Source: Peredibacter starrii
GTDB lineage: Bacteria; Bdellovibrionota; Bacteriovoracia; Bacteriovoracales; Bacteriovoracaceae
Direction of reading: 5' to 3'
Assembly: GCF_034259205.1 (NCBI RefSeq)
Contig: NZ_CP139487.1
Coordinates: 1,488,001 to 1,552,000, forward strand
Length of the DNA: 64,000 nt
Made by a program: the position numbers and the translations under genes. Each line of letters begins with the position of its first letter. The first letter of the stretch is position 1. Under the pieces are notes generated by a model. It was given only the letters and a program-made list of their open reading frames with translations. It was not told the DNA's origin and made no database searches. Of this stretch, positions 43,499 to 52,837 are shown piece by piece.

Positions 43499-44291
43499 CT
43501 TCTTCTTTGTCTTCAACCGCTGAAAGTGGGAAGACCTGAAAAGAGAAACGGTAGACTTCACTTCGATCGGTTTCGTTCATGAGAGAAATAATTTTCTGCC
43601 TGAAATCTCGTATCATAGATTTTACTTCAACCAACTTGTTCGGATCAATCGCGAGAGTAATTGTTGAATAGTCTCTAAGCTCCATCGGAGTGGTTTTAAG
43701 CTTTTCTTTCGCCATTTCTAGAGCATTGTAATGAGACTGACGAATGGCCTGTGAAGGCACATCAGCAGTCGTGGAAACATTCACGTGGATTTTTTGATAA
43801 CGAAGCTCTTCGTCTAGCATGATAAGTTTCTTTTCGACCAAAATGTCCAACACCTCTTTTGCCCTGACCATTGAGATATTGAGTTTTTTACTGACATTGT
43901 CGATAGTCACTTCAAAGTCTTTAAAATCAAAAAGCTCCAGACATGCCATAAATTCCCAGTCGGTGATTATGGGCTCATGAAAGTCAGACTCAAGTATGAA
44001 AACCTGTCTTTGGTAATGGCGATTAATTTTAACTTTATCTATGACTGACGGATCAGACTTCATGCTATTACGGAAAAGGATTTCGTTTTCTGGAGTCAAT
44101 TGAAGTTTATTAAGAACGAGTTGAGCGTCTTTTTCAGTTAGGGTCCTTTCACCTTTTATCGCCAAGCTTAAAATAGAAGGATGAATGTTAAGATCCCTGG
44201 CATAGGCCCTAAGTGAATATTTTGGATTCAACGATTGCTTTTGTTTTAGCCCTTCTTTGAGGGTGCGAGAATAAAAAGGAATGTTGTTCAT
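43488..44291 (-). CDS. TIGR02147-family regulator, copy A
   Basis: 267 residues of the TIGR02147/DUF4423 type. The N-terminus (SLRAYARDLNIHPSILSLAIKGERTLTEKDAQLVLNKL in pieces) is an HTH-like module. The middle (EPIITDWEFMACLELFDF, VSKKLNISMVRAKEVLDILVEKKLI) is a winged helix, and the end (TTPMELRDYSTITLAIDP...YRFSFQVFPLS) is the family signature. It is a close paralogue of 48515-49288. It diverges from the fibre lipoprotein gene at 44562 and probably controls it. No Shine-Dalgarno sequence precedes the ATG. Confidence 0.9.
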   Translation of the reverse strand: MNNIPFYSRTLKEGLKQKQSLNPKYSLRAYARDLNIHPSILSLAIKGERTLTEKDAQLVLNKLQLTPENEILFRNSMKSDPSVIDKVKINRHYQRQVFILESDFHEPIITDWEFMACLELFDFKDFEVTIDNVSKKLNISMVRAKEVLDILVEKKLIMLDEELRYQKIHVNVSTTADVPSQAIRQSHYNALEMAKEKLKTTPMELRDYSTITLAIDPNKLVEVKSMIRDFRQKIISLMNETDRSEVYRFSFQVFPLSAVEDKEEVKD

Positions 44292-44561
44292 AGATTTCAG
44301 TTAACATATAAAACTAAAAAAATCGTTATTATTTAAAGATCTTCACAAATCTTAACTGCTACATATTGTTACAAAAGTATTTGTTACACTTGATTACAAC
44401 GTAGGCAGTTCTTTCCTTGGATCAGGTTCTTAACTTAATGATTCTCCAATAAATGATTGTAACTGGTAAGTCGTTACACTTTTGGGAGCGGATCTTGCTC
44501 ATCATGAAAATCTGGTCCTGATAGCCCTTATCCTAGTAATAGGGTCTTTCTGGAGCACGTT
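44292..44561. promoter_or_regulatory. Divergent region with repeated TGTTACA motifs
   Basis: TTGTTACA occurs at 44366-44373 and 44381-44388 (15 bases apart), TGATTACA at 44391-44398, TGTAAC at 44458-44463 and GTTACA at 44473-44478. The reverse complement TGTAACA occurs twice, 16 bases apart, in the matching region of copy B (49407-49429). A candidate binding site for the TIGR02147 regulators. Confidence 0.55.
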
Positions 44562-46577
44562 ATGAAGGTCTTCACTCTTAGTTTATTATTGTTAGTCTCT
44601 GGTGGTTGCCAGGACACTTCTATGATTATGGGTAAGATAAATGTAAATATTAAAGATTCCTATTCGGCACCTCCGAAAATATACGGAGTGAGAATTGAGC
44701 ATAATCAATTAATCGTTACCGGAAAGAACCTCAAAGGGGTTTCGGTCGCAAAGATTCAAGGTGGTACCAATCATAACTTTCAGATTGAATCTAAGACTGA
44801 GGAGAAATTGGTTCTAAATGCCAAAAATGCTCTCACTTTGCTGGTCGGTGGAACATTCAATCTTATCGTCTCAAATGCTTCTGCTTCGGCCACATTTCCA
44901 ATAACTGTCGAGCTTCCATCAATGGGAGCAGCAGCTGGGCAATACCTTCGTTTCAATGGAACGAACTGGGTCCCGGCCTCGATCACAAATACTCAAATAT
45001 TTGCTGGCTCCTATGATGCTTCTACAGATTCTCCCGACATCGTCGCGCTTGGGGGAACTGCTGGCTCTTATTATATCGTGACCGTTGCTGGAATTCAGGA
45101 TCTGGGAGCAGGTCCAGAAACTTATGGAGTTGGCGATTGGGTGATTTTTAATGGCTCGAGTTGGATCAAACTTGAGGCCCAGGCAACGGGCGGAGTGACC
45201 GGCTTTAATGGAAGAACCGGTGCAGTGGTTCCATTAAGTGGAGACTACTCTTGGAGTATGCTCACTAAGGCCGCAGGAAAACTTAACGGTTCAAAGCTTT
45301 CAGAAATTGCGGATGTTGATGTGACCGGTATTCAAGATGGTGATGTTATTCAGTGGAATGCTGCTGATTCGAAATGGGAAGCAGTTCCTGCGCCGTCACC
45401 AACTATTACCAATGGTTCCATTACGACAACTCAGATTGCTGATAGTGCCATCGATTCGGACAAAATCATTGATGGAAGTATTGTGAACGCGGATATTTCT
45501 GCAACGGCCGCGATTGCTCAATCAAAGATTGCTGGACTTACAACGGCCCTCAATGACAAAGAACCGACTATTCCCACAGGGACAGTGAATGATTATGTGA
45601 GAGGGGACAAGACCCTTGGCTCATTTAGTTCGAGCTTCTTAAATACGGTCCTGACTGGTTATGGAATGGGAACTGCGATTCCGATTACACCACTGGATAC
45701 AATTAACCAGGCACTCGGAAAATTAGAGGCGAAAGATGCTACTATCATTACCTCTCAAGCAAGTTATGTTCCTCTTGATGGCTCCAGTGTTATGACCGGA
45801 AATCTTCAACTCGGTGGTAAGCTCATTACCAATCTTGGAGATCCTTCTGGAAATTCGGATGCTGCAAACAAAAAATATGTTGATGATAAGGTGGCAGCGA
45901 TTGGAGCTGGATCCACTCAGTGGACCACTTCTGGATCAGATATTTATTACGATACTGGGAGAGTTGGAATTGGAACCGCGTCTCCTGCTTCGAAACTACA
46001 TCTCGTCAGTGGAGCTTCATTATCGCCGTCGACAAATGCAAATTCACCTCTCGTTATCGAGGGTACTACATCCAATGGTAACGTTAATATTCAGCTAATT
46101 TCCGGGAATACAAGATCAACCTCTATTCTTTTTGCAGATCCTGATAGCTCGTCAGGTGCCGGTTATTCTGGTGCAGTGATGTACGATCATGGCACTGATA
46201 AAATGAGTTTTCGTACAGGAGTCGTGGCGGTTGATCGCCTTCTTATTGATTCTTCTGGTAACGTAGGAATAGGTACAACAACACCTGATGCTTCGGCGGC
46301 ACTGGATGTGACTTCTACCTCAAGTGGTTTCTTATTACCACGAATGACCACGGCACAAAGGAACGCCATTCCTTCGCCGGCCAATGGTCTTATGGTTTTC
46401 GATACTGATATAAAATCTCTGTTCGTGTATCAGGCAACTGTTTGGAGACAGGTGGGGGATCGACTCATGAGTTTAGAGCAACTCAGGTTTCTGCCGCAGC
46501 GACATTCCCAAGCGGAACTGCGACTGATGTCATCTATACGAATGAAGAATATGACGTTTCTAATTCGTACAATGTAA
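44562..46577 (+). pseudogene. Tail-fibre-like lipoprotein, 5' part before a frameshift
   Basis: The first 632 or so residues are the N-terminal part of a fibre protein. A signal sequence with lipobox SGGC (Cys16) is followed by an immunoglobulin-like head (CQDTSMIMGKINVNIKDS...). Phage-tail-fibre modules come next: DGDVIQWNAADSKWEAV, VNADISATAAIAQSKIAGL, NLGDPSGNSDAANKKYVDDKV, and two VGIGT(A/T)-P repeats. The frame is in phase up to the G5 run at 46454-46458 (LFVYQATVWRQVG); the rest (DRLMSLEQLRFLP...) is out of frame. A one-base slip there joins it to 46442-47557. GGAG lies before the ATG. Transcribed away from TIGR02147 copy A. May be a phase-variable gene rather than a dead one. Confidence 0.8.
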
Positions 46578-47557
46578 CAAATGGAACCTACACAGTGCCT
46601 GAGGATGGGACGTATTATTTCTCATGGGCCATTTATCTCTCAAATGTGGGAAAGTTACATACAAGAAATTCAGAACTATGGGTGGATGGTGTAGTGAAGG
46701 CCCGATCTTCCGAAGTCATCACCACAGGAGCGAACGAGGGTGCACTCAATGGTTCTACCATACTTCGATTATCCGCTGGTCAGGTCGTGCGGGTACGTGC
46801 ATTTGGCATATCAAGTGATGCTTCGAGCGTAGTCGCATCAGCGAACACTGCGAATCAAGTTTGGAACTTCTCAGGAGCTCGCATGGGAGGGGCCGGTGGG
46901 CAAGCTGGATCAGATAATCTAGGTAATCACCTGGCCACGCAAAATTTGAATCTTGGCATTTACAAGCTCGTTGGGAATGGTGGAACTTCGGGCCTGAGCA
47001 TATCCAGCTCTGGTAACGTTGGAATTGGTACCACGAGTCCTATTGCAACTCTTCACGTAAATGGAGGTATTTATTCAGGAGCGATTAGTACAGCAGGAAC
47101 GGTTTATCAAACTTCCAGTGGCATTGCTAATGGAACGAATGGACGGGTCGACTCATCAGGAAGTAACTCAACTGCTTGCTATAATGGTGCATGGGGGTTC
47201 TGGGGTTATTGCACATCACTTCGTTCGACTAAGAAAGATATAAAAGATTTAAATCTAGGTCTAAATACCGTTTTAAAAATGCGTCCGGTCTCTTTCGTGT
47301 GGAAAAATAACAATCAGGAAGATCTTGGTTTCATCGCTGAGGAAATTGAGAAAGTAGATCCTCTCATGGCGGAGTATTCGAAGGGCAAACTCTCGGGTGT
47401 CAAGTACAGCTCATTAACATCCCTCTTAACGAAAGCGATTCAAGAGTTCTATTCTGAGTTCACAGGACAGCGTGAAGAGTTGGAAAGATTGAAAAAAGAA
47501 AATGCCGAAATGAAGGCCAGGTTGGCAAAGATCGAAGCTATGTTGGAGAAAAAATAG
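46442..47557 (+). pseudogene. Tail-fibre-like lipoprotein, 3' part (C1q-like and S74 domains)
   Basis: Continuation of the fibre protein in the next frame. STHEFRATQVSAAATFPSG...TYTVPEDGTYYFSWAIYLSN is a C1q/TNF-like globular head. Another VGIGTTSP fibre repeat follows, then an S74-type intramolecular chaperone (TSLRSTKKDIKDLNLGLNTV, FIAEEIEKVDP) and a C-terminal coiled coil (LERLKKENAEMKARLAKIEAML). S74 domains fold trimeric fibres and cut themselves off. Trimeric fibres of this build (mosaic adhesive trimers) contact prey in Bdellovibrio. This part has no start of its own with a ribosome site. The 3' end overlaps the STAS gene by 20 bases. Confidence 0.8.
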
Positions 47558-47882
47558 GAACCTCAATCGGCATAGTTTCAGAATCTCTAATGACTCCGAA
47601 CTTTGAAAGTTCCATTTTTAAATGATTCAGAGGGGGCATGCAGTAAACCCGTCCTTTCTTTCTCGCCTCCATTTGCATCAGCATGAGGACACTTGTGACG
47701 AGTAGGGGAGCTTCTTCAAGTAAGGTCAGGTCAAAAATAAAAGTACTTATTTCTTTGACCGCCTCAATCTTTAAGAGTGTGGACTCGAATTGATGTAAAT
47801 CTTCTTTCCGTATTAATCCGGAAATTCCAATGAACATACTGTGTATGTTTTCTTTGATGACTATTTCAAATGAATGATCCAT
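47538..47882 (-). CDS. STAS-domain protein
   Basis: 114 residues of the STAS fold: MFIGISGLIRKEDLHQFESTLL, STFIFDLTLLEEAPLLVTSVLMLMQMEARKKGRVYCM in pieces. The conserved phosphorylated Ser/Thr position (usually DL-x3-x-[ST]) reads LTLLEEAP and lacks a clear Ser, so it may not be switched by phosphorylation. Relatives are anti-sigma-factor antagonists. It lies between the two TIGR02147 modules. No SD is obvious. Confidence 0.75.
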   Translation of the reverse strand: MDHSFEIVIKENIHSMFIGISGLIRKEDLHQFESTLLKIEAVKEISTFIFDLTLLEEAPLLVTSVLMLMQMEARKKGRVYCMPPLNHLKMELSKFGVIRDSETMPIEVPIFSPT

Positions 47883-47962
47883 TTATTTATTAACTATTAA
47901 ACAGGATTCATTCATCAACTTAATTTAGAGGTACCCATACAGTAACTGTTTCTAAGAAATTA

Positions 47963-47971
47963 TGTTACACT
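47963..47971 (+). promoter_or_regulatory. Extended -10 of the HNH lipoprotein gene, with a TGTTACA motif
   Basis: TGT-TACACT (47963-47971) lies seven bases before the ATG at 47979, without an SD, so the transcript is probably leaderless. The same bases form TGTTACA, the motif repeated before both fibre-type genes. Confidence 0.55.
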
Positions 47972-47978
47972 CACTTGC

Positions 47979-48518
47979 ATGAAAAAAATGTTATTGCTTC
48001 TCCTGTTGGCCTCTTGTTCTCACCAATCTTTTCAATTACCAACTACCAAATATGACCGTAAGGAATGGAAGCATTGGGTGGATGAAGATCGTGACTGTCA
48101 GAATACCCGTCAGGAAATTCTCATTAATCGTTCATATACGGATGTGAAGCTCAATAAAAAAGGATGCACAGTCATCAGCGGGCGCTGGAAAGATTACTAT
48201 TACCCACAAGTTCACACAGACGCTAAGAACGTTGATGTTGATCACCTTGTTCCACTAAAGCATGCTCATGAACATGGAGGAGCTGGTTGGAGTAAGGAGC
48301 AGAAAGAAGCCTTTGCTAATGATCCGGAGAATCTCGTGATTACTTTCAGGTCCTATAATCGTAAGAAAGGGGCGAAAGGGATTGATGAATGGCTTCCAGT
48401 GAATCACGATTACGCCTGCAAATACATCAAAGACTGGCAGTGGGTGAAATCAAAGTACAATCTGGCGATTGGCCCGAAAGAGCAGAACACCATTTCTAAG
48501 AGTAAGTGCAAAGATTAA
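47979..48518 (+). CDS. HNH-nuclease-like lipoprotein
   Basis: 179 residues. Signal sequence with lipobox LASC (Cys13). The mature part has the pattern of secreted HNH proteins related to the GmrSD C-terminus/DUF1524: KHWVDEDRDCQNTRQEIL, NVDVDHLVPLKHAHEHGGAGW (D-H motif), FANDPENLVITF and NRKKGAKGIDEWLP. It probably cuts DNA or RNA outside the cytoplasm, useful for digesting prey nucleic acid. It lies between the two modules and carries a TGTTACA motif in its promoter. It converges on TIGR02147 copy B with a four-base overlap. Confidence 0.88.
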   Translation: MKKMLLLLLLASCSHQSFQLPTTKYDRKEWKHWVDEDRDCQNTRQEILINRSYTDVKLNKKGCTVISGRWKDYYYPQVHTDAKNVDVDHLVPLKHAHEHGGAGWSKEQKEAFANDPENLVITFRSYNRKKGAKGIDEWLPVNHDYACKYIKDWQWVKSKYNLAIGPKEQNTISKSKCKD

Positions 48519-49288
48519 TCTTTCTTCGATTTATCTTCCAAGTTCGACAAGGGGAAGACTTGAAACGAAAAGCGGTAAACCTCTTTCTTATTTCCTGTGC
48601 TCATGAATTTAATCATCTTCTGGCGAAAGGCACTTATCATGGCCTTGGCCGCATCTAATTTGGCCGGATCAATGGCGAGAGTCACAGCAGAGTAATCCCT
48701 TAACTCCATAGGGGTCGTTTCAAGTTTTTCTCTGGCCATCTCCAGACCTCGATGATGAGACTCGCGGATGATGTTAGAAGGAACATTGTCAGTAGTTGCA
48801 AGACTATGGTGCACTTTTTGATAGACCAGGTTTTCATCTCTTCGGATAAGTTCTTTTTCGAGGAGTATATTCAAAATCTGCTGAGATCTTTCAATACTTA
48901 GATTCAGCTTTTTACTCACATTTTCTGCATCTACTGTAAAATCAGCAATGTCAAAAAGCTCTAAGCAGGCGAAGTATTCCCAGTCGGTGATTATGGGTTG
49001 ATGAAAATCTGATTCGAGAAGAAAGACCTTTTTGTTCCCCGGTGGCTGAACATCTTTAAAACTTTTTCGAAATTTTACTTCTTCGTTTTGTGCAAGATTC
49101 AGTTTGCTAAGCACTGCCTGTGTATCTCTTTCCGTCAAAGCTCGTTCGCCTTTGATTGCCAGGCTCAATACAGATGGATGAATATTGAGTTCCTTGGCAT
49201 AGGCCCTGAGAGAGTACTTTGGGTTCAACGCTTGCTTTTGTGTTAGTCCTTTTTTGAGGACATGAGAGTAAAAAGGAATGTTGTTCAT
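48515..49288 (-). CDS. TIGR02147-family regulator, copy B
   Basis: 257 residues, a paralogue of 43488-44291. Shared blocks include NPKYSLRAYA-x2-LNIHPS, LSLAIKGER-x-LTE, LESDFH-PIITDWE, TTPMELRDYS and EVYRFSFQVFPLS. It is ten residues shorter than copy A in the middle linker. It diverges from the Cys-rich repeat lipoprotein gene at 49489, as copy A does from the fibre gene. The start lacks an SD; TATGTTA-like sequence shortly upstream is shared with copy A. Confidence 0.9.
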   Translation of the reverse strand: MNNIPFYSHVLKKGLTQKQALNPKYSLRAYAKELNIHPSVLSLAIKGERALTERDTQAVLSKLNLAQNEEVKFRKSFKDVQPPGNKKVFLLESDFHQPIITDWEYFACLELFDIADFTVDAENVSKKLNLSIERSQQILNILLEKELIRRDENLVYQKVHHSLATTDNVPSNIIRESHHRGLEMAREKLETTPMELRDYSAVTLAIDPAKLDAAKAMISAFRQKMIKFMSTGNKKEVYRFSFQVFPLSNLEDKSKKD

Positions 49289-49488
49289 GGAATTGAAATA
49301 ACATAAAAAGACCCAAAAATTTGATCTTCACAAGAAGTCCACGCAAACTGAACATTCATTAAGGCAAAAAATTCTTACTTCTCTTTAAGAAAAAGAAATA
49401 AATAACTGTAACAAAAAGGCCTTGTAACAGTCGGTAATTTCTTAATAATTAACTGAATATTCCAATATTTATAGTCGATATTTGATAT
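49289..49488. promoter_or_regulatory. Divergent region with paired TGTAACA motifs
   Basis: TGTAACA occurs at 49407-49413 and 49423-49429, 16 bases apart. The reverse complement TGTTACA occurs twice, 15 bases apart, at the copy A locus. AT-rich otherwise. Confidence 0.55.
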
Positions 49489-52400
49489 GTGAAGAAATTT
49501 TTTCTCCTCTCACTATTCACACTATTCCTTTGCTCGTGTCAGGATGTTGGCATTCTATCTGGTAATATAAAAGTTATTGTTAAAGAGACTGCACCTTCAT
49601 CACCTTTAATTACTGGCCATCAAATTGAAGCTGTAAATCTAGTGACTGTTGAAGTTGAACTTCGTGGTAAATGTCCGGGGGCCGCATCTAGTGTGGATGT
49701 TGAATATGAGGGCCTGATTACAAACTCACCTTGTGATGTCCTCACACGAACCTTTGTAACAAGAATACCTGTTACAGACCCAAATAATGATCGTTTGCTG
49801 TCTTATATTGTGGCCGAATCAATTAGCGCTCAAACGCCGTCTATAACTTATGATGTGAACTATCAAAGACCGGCCACACCCAATCCGACTATTACATCAA
49901 ATAACAATACAGATTTTTCTACCAACATTACATCTCCCATCCTTGAAGGAACTTGTAACTCAGATACGACCGATGGAATGGAAGTAAGAGTTGATGGTGG
50001 AGTTTGGAGATCGGATCTAACAAGTTGTGTGAATGGAGAGTGGTCGCTTGATCTACCGGGGCTTAGTGGCGATCCTGCTCAAGAGTATCTGATTGAGGTT
50101 CGTACGGTTAATTCATCTAGTGATGAACCATACTCTGAAGTTGAAAGTATTCGCGTAACAGTAGATACGGCCCTTCCGGCAATGCCCATTATGGCGGCAG
50201 ATGCTACTACTATTGATCTCACTCCGACTTGGTCATGGATTTCTGGAGGAGCGGGCGAAGGAACTTATCGTTATAAATTAGATGATACTGATTTATCGTT
50301 CGGTGCTCTTGAAACAACTTCCAATTTTTTTACCCCAACAACTGATCTTTCTTACGGTCCGCATATTCTCTATGTTCAAGAAAGAGATGAAGTGGGGAAC
50401 TGGTCACCTTCGGGAAGTCAGACTTTCACTATACAATGTCCTGCCGGGAATTCTTATGATGGTACAAACTGTGTGCCTTGTACTCCAGGACATTATCAAC
50501 CAACAAGTAATCTCTCAGTAACTTGTCTGGCCGCTCCTCAAGGAACTTTCGTCTCAGGAAGTGGGGCAATAGCTCTGAGTTCTTGTACCAATAAACCTGC
50601 AAACGCCGTTGATGTTATCTATGACGTGAGTACAGGGCTCACCACGAACACTTGTCCGATTGCGAGTGTTTCAACCTGTGCACTGACGTATGCTCCAGAT
50701 GGCGGTTCTTGTCGTCTCATGTGTGGACTTGATGAGTATTGGTTAGGAGCTTCTTGTGGCGCGGTTGGAGTTGGTTACTATTCACCAATAAACGATGATA
50801 CTCGTTATTCTTGTTCTAATCTGCCAGCGAATGCCACAGCTGCCGCTTACTCTGGTATGGGTGGCGGAACAAACAACTGTCCAATTGCCATTGTGACAAG
50901 CTGTAATTCGAATTACGCTCCTGATGGGGCCACTTGTCGCTTAATGTGTCCGCTCGATCAATATTGGAATGGCTCTGCCTGCGTTTCAGTTGGAATGGGT
51001 TACTATTCTCCTGCAAATGATGACACTCGCTATTCTTGTACCAATATGCCGGCCAACGCCAGTACCGTAACTTATTTCGGAATGGGTGGAGGAACAAATA
51101 ACTGTCCAGTTGCAAGTGTGACTGGTTGTAATACGAATTACACAATTGAAGGAATGAGCTGCCGTTTATTATGTCCACTCGATCAGTACTGGACCGGGTC
51201 TGCATGTATTGGAGTTGGCAATGGTTTCTATTCACCGGCCAACGATGATACTCGATACACTTGTACTAATATGCCCGCAAACGCAGCAACTGTGACTTAT
51301 TCTGGTTCGGGCTCTGGAACGAATAATTGTCCTTTATCAAGTCTAACTTGTAATTCAAACTATGTTCCGAATGGTCTGAGTTGTCGTCAGTTGTGTCCAG
51401 TAGATCAATATTGGAATGGATCGGCCTGCGTGACTGTGGGGGCCGGTTATTATTCACCAGTTAATGACGACAATCGATATACGTGTACCAATACCACCCC
51501 TAATGCGACCTCAGTGATCTATTCTGGCGTTGGTGGTGGAGCAAATAACTGTCCAATCTCGAGTGTGACCTGTGATACGAACTATGTTCCAAACGGAGCG
51601 ACTTGTCGTCTCACTTGTGGACTTGATCAATACTGGAATGGCTCTGCCTGTGTGGCGGTTGGAAATGGTTACTATTCTCCAGTGAACGATGATAGTCGTT
51701 ATTCATGTTCAAATCTTCCGGCCAATGCGACTTCTGTGACCTATTCTGGTTCCGGAGCAGGAGTAAATAATTGTCCAGTTGCAAGTGTAAGTACGTGTGC
51801 TGTTAACTATGCTCCAAATGGGGCCGCATGTAGAGCAATGTGTGGAGTCGATCAATATTGGAACAGTTCGGCCTGTGTGTCAGTTGGAACTGGTTATTAT
51901 TCTCCAATCAATAATGACAATCGCTATGCCTGTACCAATTTTCCTGCGAACGCCACAGCAGTAACTTATTCCGGAATGGGAAGTGGAACAAATAGCTGTC
52001 CAGTAGCGAGTGTTACATCATGTGCGGCCGGATTTATTCCAAGTGGTGCTGTCTGTTTAGACAATACTCCTAATGCTTTCTCTTTCACGAACACAACCGG
52101 AGTAAATCCTTCGGGATGGGTTGATTCCAATGCGGTCACAGTTTCAGGATTCGATGGCCCTTTAACTGTGACATGTTCAGGTTGCGCGGCCATTGCAAGA
52201 AATGGATCATGGGGAGGTACGAGCGTAACTGGTGTTATGCCTGGGGACACAATCGCACTGAGATTAATTTCATCTGGCACATTCTTAGGCACAGTAAACG
52301 CTTCTGCCACTTTAGGTGCGACGACTTCCAGTTCCTGGAGTGTTCAAACGAGAGCAGGGTATAGCTGTACTGGAACTCCATGGGGAACTATTGCACATGG

Positions 52401-52836
52401 AGCAACTGCAACAGGTTACAATGCGACCTTTGCCGTCGCTCCAAGTACCTGTGCTTCTCAAGTGAGAACTTGTAACGATGGAGTTCTGAGCGGCAGTTAC
52501 GTTCAAACCGCATGTACAAATTATCCCGCAGTGACTATCAGTTTTTCAGGATCAAGAGCTGGCGGCTATGGTTATTGGGATACATATAGTATGACAACTG
52601 TAGCGACGCCTGCAGGTGGATCAGGAAGCAACTATTCTTACGAGTGGTCGATCACGGCCCAAAACGGTGGAACTGTTTCAGGTGGTGGAGGAAATAACTG
52701 GTTAACGTTTACTACTTATATGTGTAGTTTTGAATCTGTGAACTTCAATGTCCGAGTTAGAGATAACAATCTTGGAGTTTACTCTTCCTGGTATTCTGGA
52801 GACATGACCGATACCTTTACCGGTGTGTGTGACTAG
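49489..52836 (+). CDS. Giant Cys-rich repeat lipoprotein
   Basis: 1115 residues from a GTG. Signal sequence with lipobox (CSC; Cys17) and a head (CQDVGILSGNIKVIVKE) that resembles that of the fibre protein at 44562. Then Ig-like or Big-type modules (about 60-315, including a LYVQERDEVGNWS segment), a transition, six tandem 75-residue repeats (about 411-860), and two C-terminal modules with cysteines. Each repeat has a CPLDQYWNGSACV start and a GYYSPANDDTRYSC segment, with about six cysteines per unit. It looks like a surface adhesin or stalk. Function unknown. Transcribed away from TIGR02147 copy B. Confidence 0.85.
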   Translation: MKKFFLLSLFTLFLCSCQDVGILSGNIKVIVKETAPSSPLITGHQIEAVNLVTVEVELRGKCPGAASSVDVEYEGLITNSPCDVLTRTFVTRIPVTDPNNDRLLSYIVAESISAQTPSITYDVNYQRPATPNPTITSNNNTDFSTNITSPILEGTCNSDTTDGMEVRVDGGVWRSDLTSCVNGEWSLDLPGLSGDPAQEYLIEVRTVNSSSDEPYSEVESIRVTVDTALPAMPIMAADATTIDLTPTWSWISGGAGEGTYRYKLDDTDLSFGALETTSNFFTPTTDLSYGPHILYVQERDEVGNWSPSGSQTFTIQCPAGNSYDGTNCVPCTPGHYQPTSNLSVTCLAAPQGTFVSGSGAIALSSCTNKPANAVDVIYDVSTGLTTNTCPIASVSTCALTYAPDGGSCRLMCGLDEYWLGASCGAVGVGYYSPINDDTRYSCSNLPANATAAAYSGMGGGTNNCPIAIVTSCNSNYAPDGATCRLMCPLDQYWNGSACVSVGMGYYSPANDDTRYSCTNMPANASTVTYFGMGGGTNNCPVASVTGCNTNYTIEGMSCRLLCPLDQYWTGSACIGVGNGFYSPANDDTRYTCTNMPANAATVTYSGSGSGTNNCPLSSLTCNSNYVPNGLSCRQLCPVDQYWNGSACVTVGAGYYSPVNDDNRYTCTNTTPNATSVIYSGVGGGANNCPISSVTCDTNYVPNGATCRLTCGLDQYWNGSACVAVGNGYYSPVNDDSRYSCSNLPANATSVTYSGSGAGVNNCPVASVSTCAVNYAPNGAACRAMCGVDQYWNSSACVSVGTGYYSPINNDNRYACTNFPANATAVTYSGMGSGTNSCPVASVTSCAAGFIPSGAVCLDNTPNAFSFTNTTGVNPSGWVDSNAVTVSGFDGPLTVTCSGCAAIARNGSWGGTSVTGVMPGDTIALRLISSGTFLGTVNASATLGATTSSSWSVQTRAGYSCTGTPWGTIAHGATATGYNATFAVAPSTCASQVRTCNDGVLSGSYVQTACTNYPAVTISFSGSRAGGYGYWDTYSMTTVATPAGGSGSNYSYEWSITAQNGGTVSGGGGNNWLTFTTYMCSFESVNFNVRVRDNNLGVYSSWYSGDMTDTFTGVCD
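50719..52065 (+). repeat. Six tandem 225-bp repeats in the Cys-rich lipoprotein gene
   Basis: Units begin at MCGLDEYW, MCPLDQYW, LCPLDQYW, LCPVDQYW, TCGLDQYW and MCGVDQYW, with a pitch of about 225 bases (for example 50722 to 50947). The protein is more conserved than the codons, so the repeats are not recent copies. A degenerate first unit precedes them (CTPGHYQPTSNLSVTC). Confidence 0.8.
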
Positions 52837-52837
52837 A

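Noticed and set aside
46442-46470. Programmed -1 ribosomal frameshift as the certain explanation for the fibre gene
   Set aside because: The slip would move GTG to GGT in the P site, which is poor pairing; a simple one-base loss in the G run is at least as likely.
50816-51235. 139-codon minus-strand frame opposite the Cys repeats
   Set aside because: A by-product of the repeat pattern; it repeats with the 225-bp pitch and lacks start signals.
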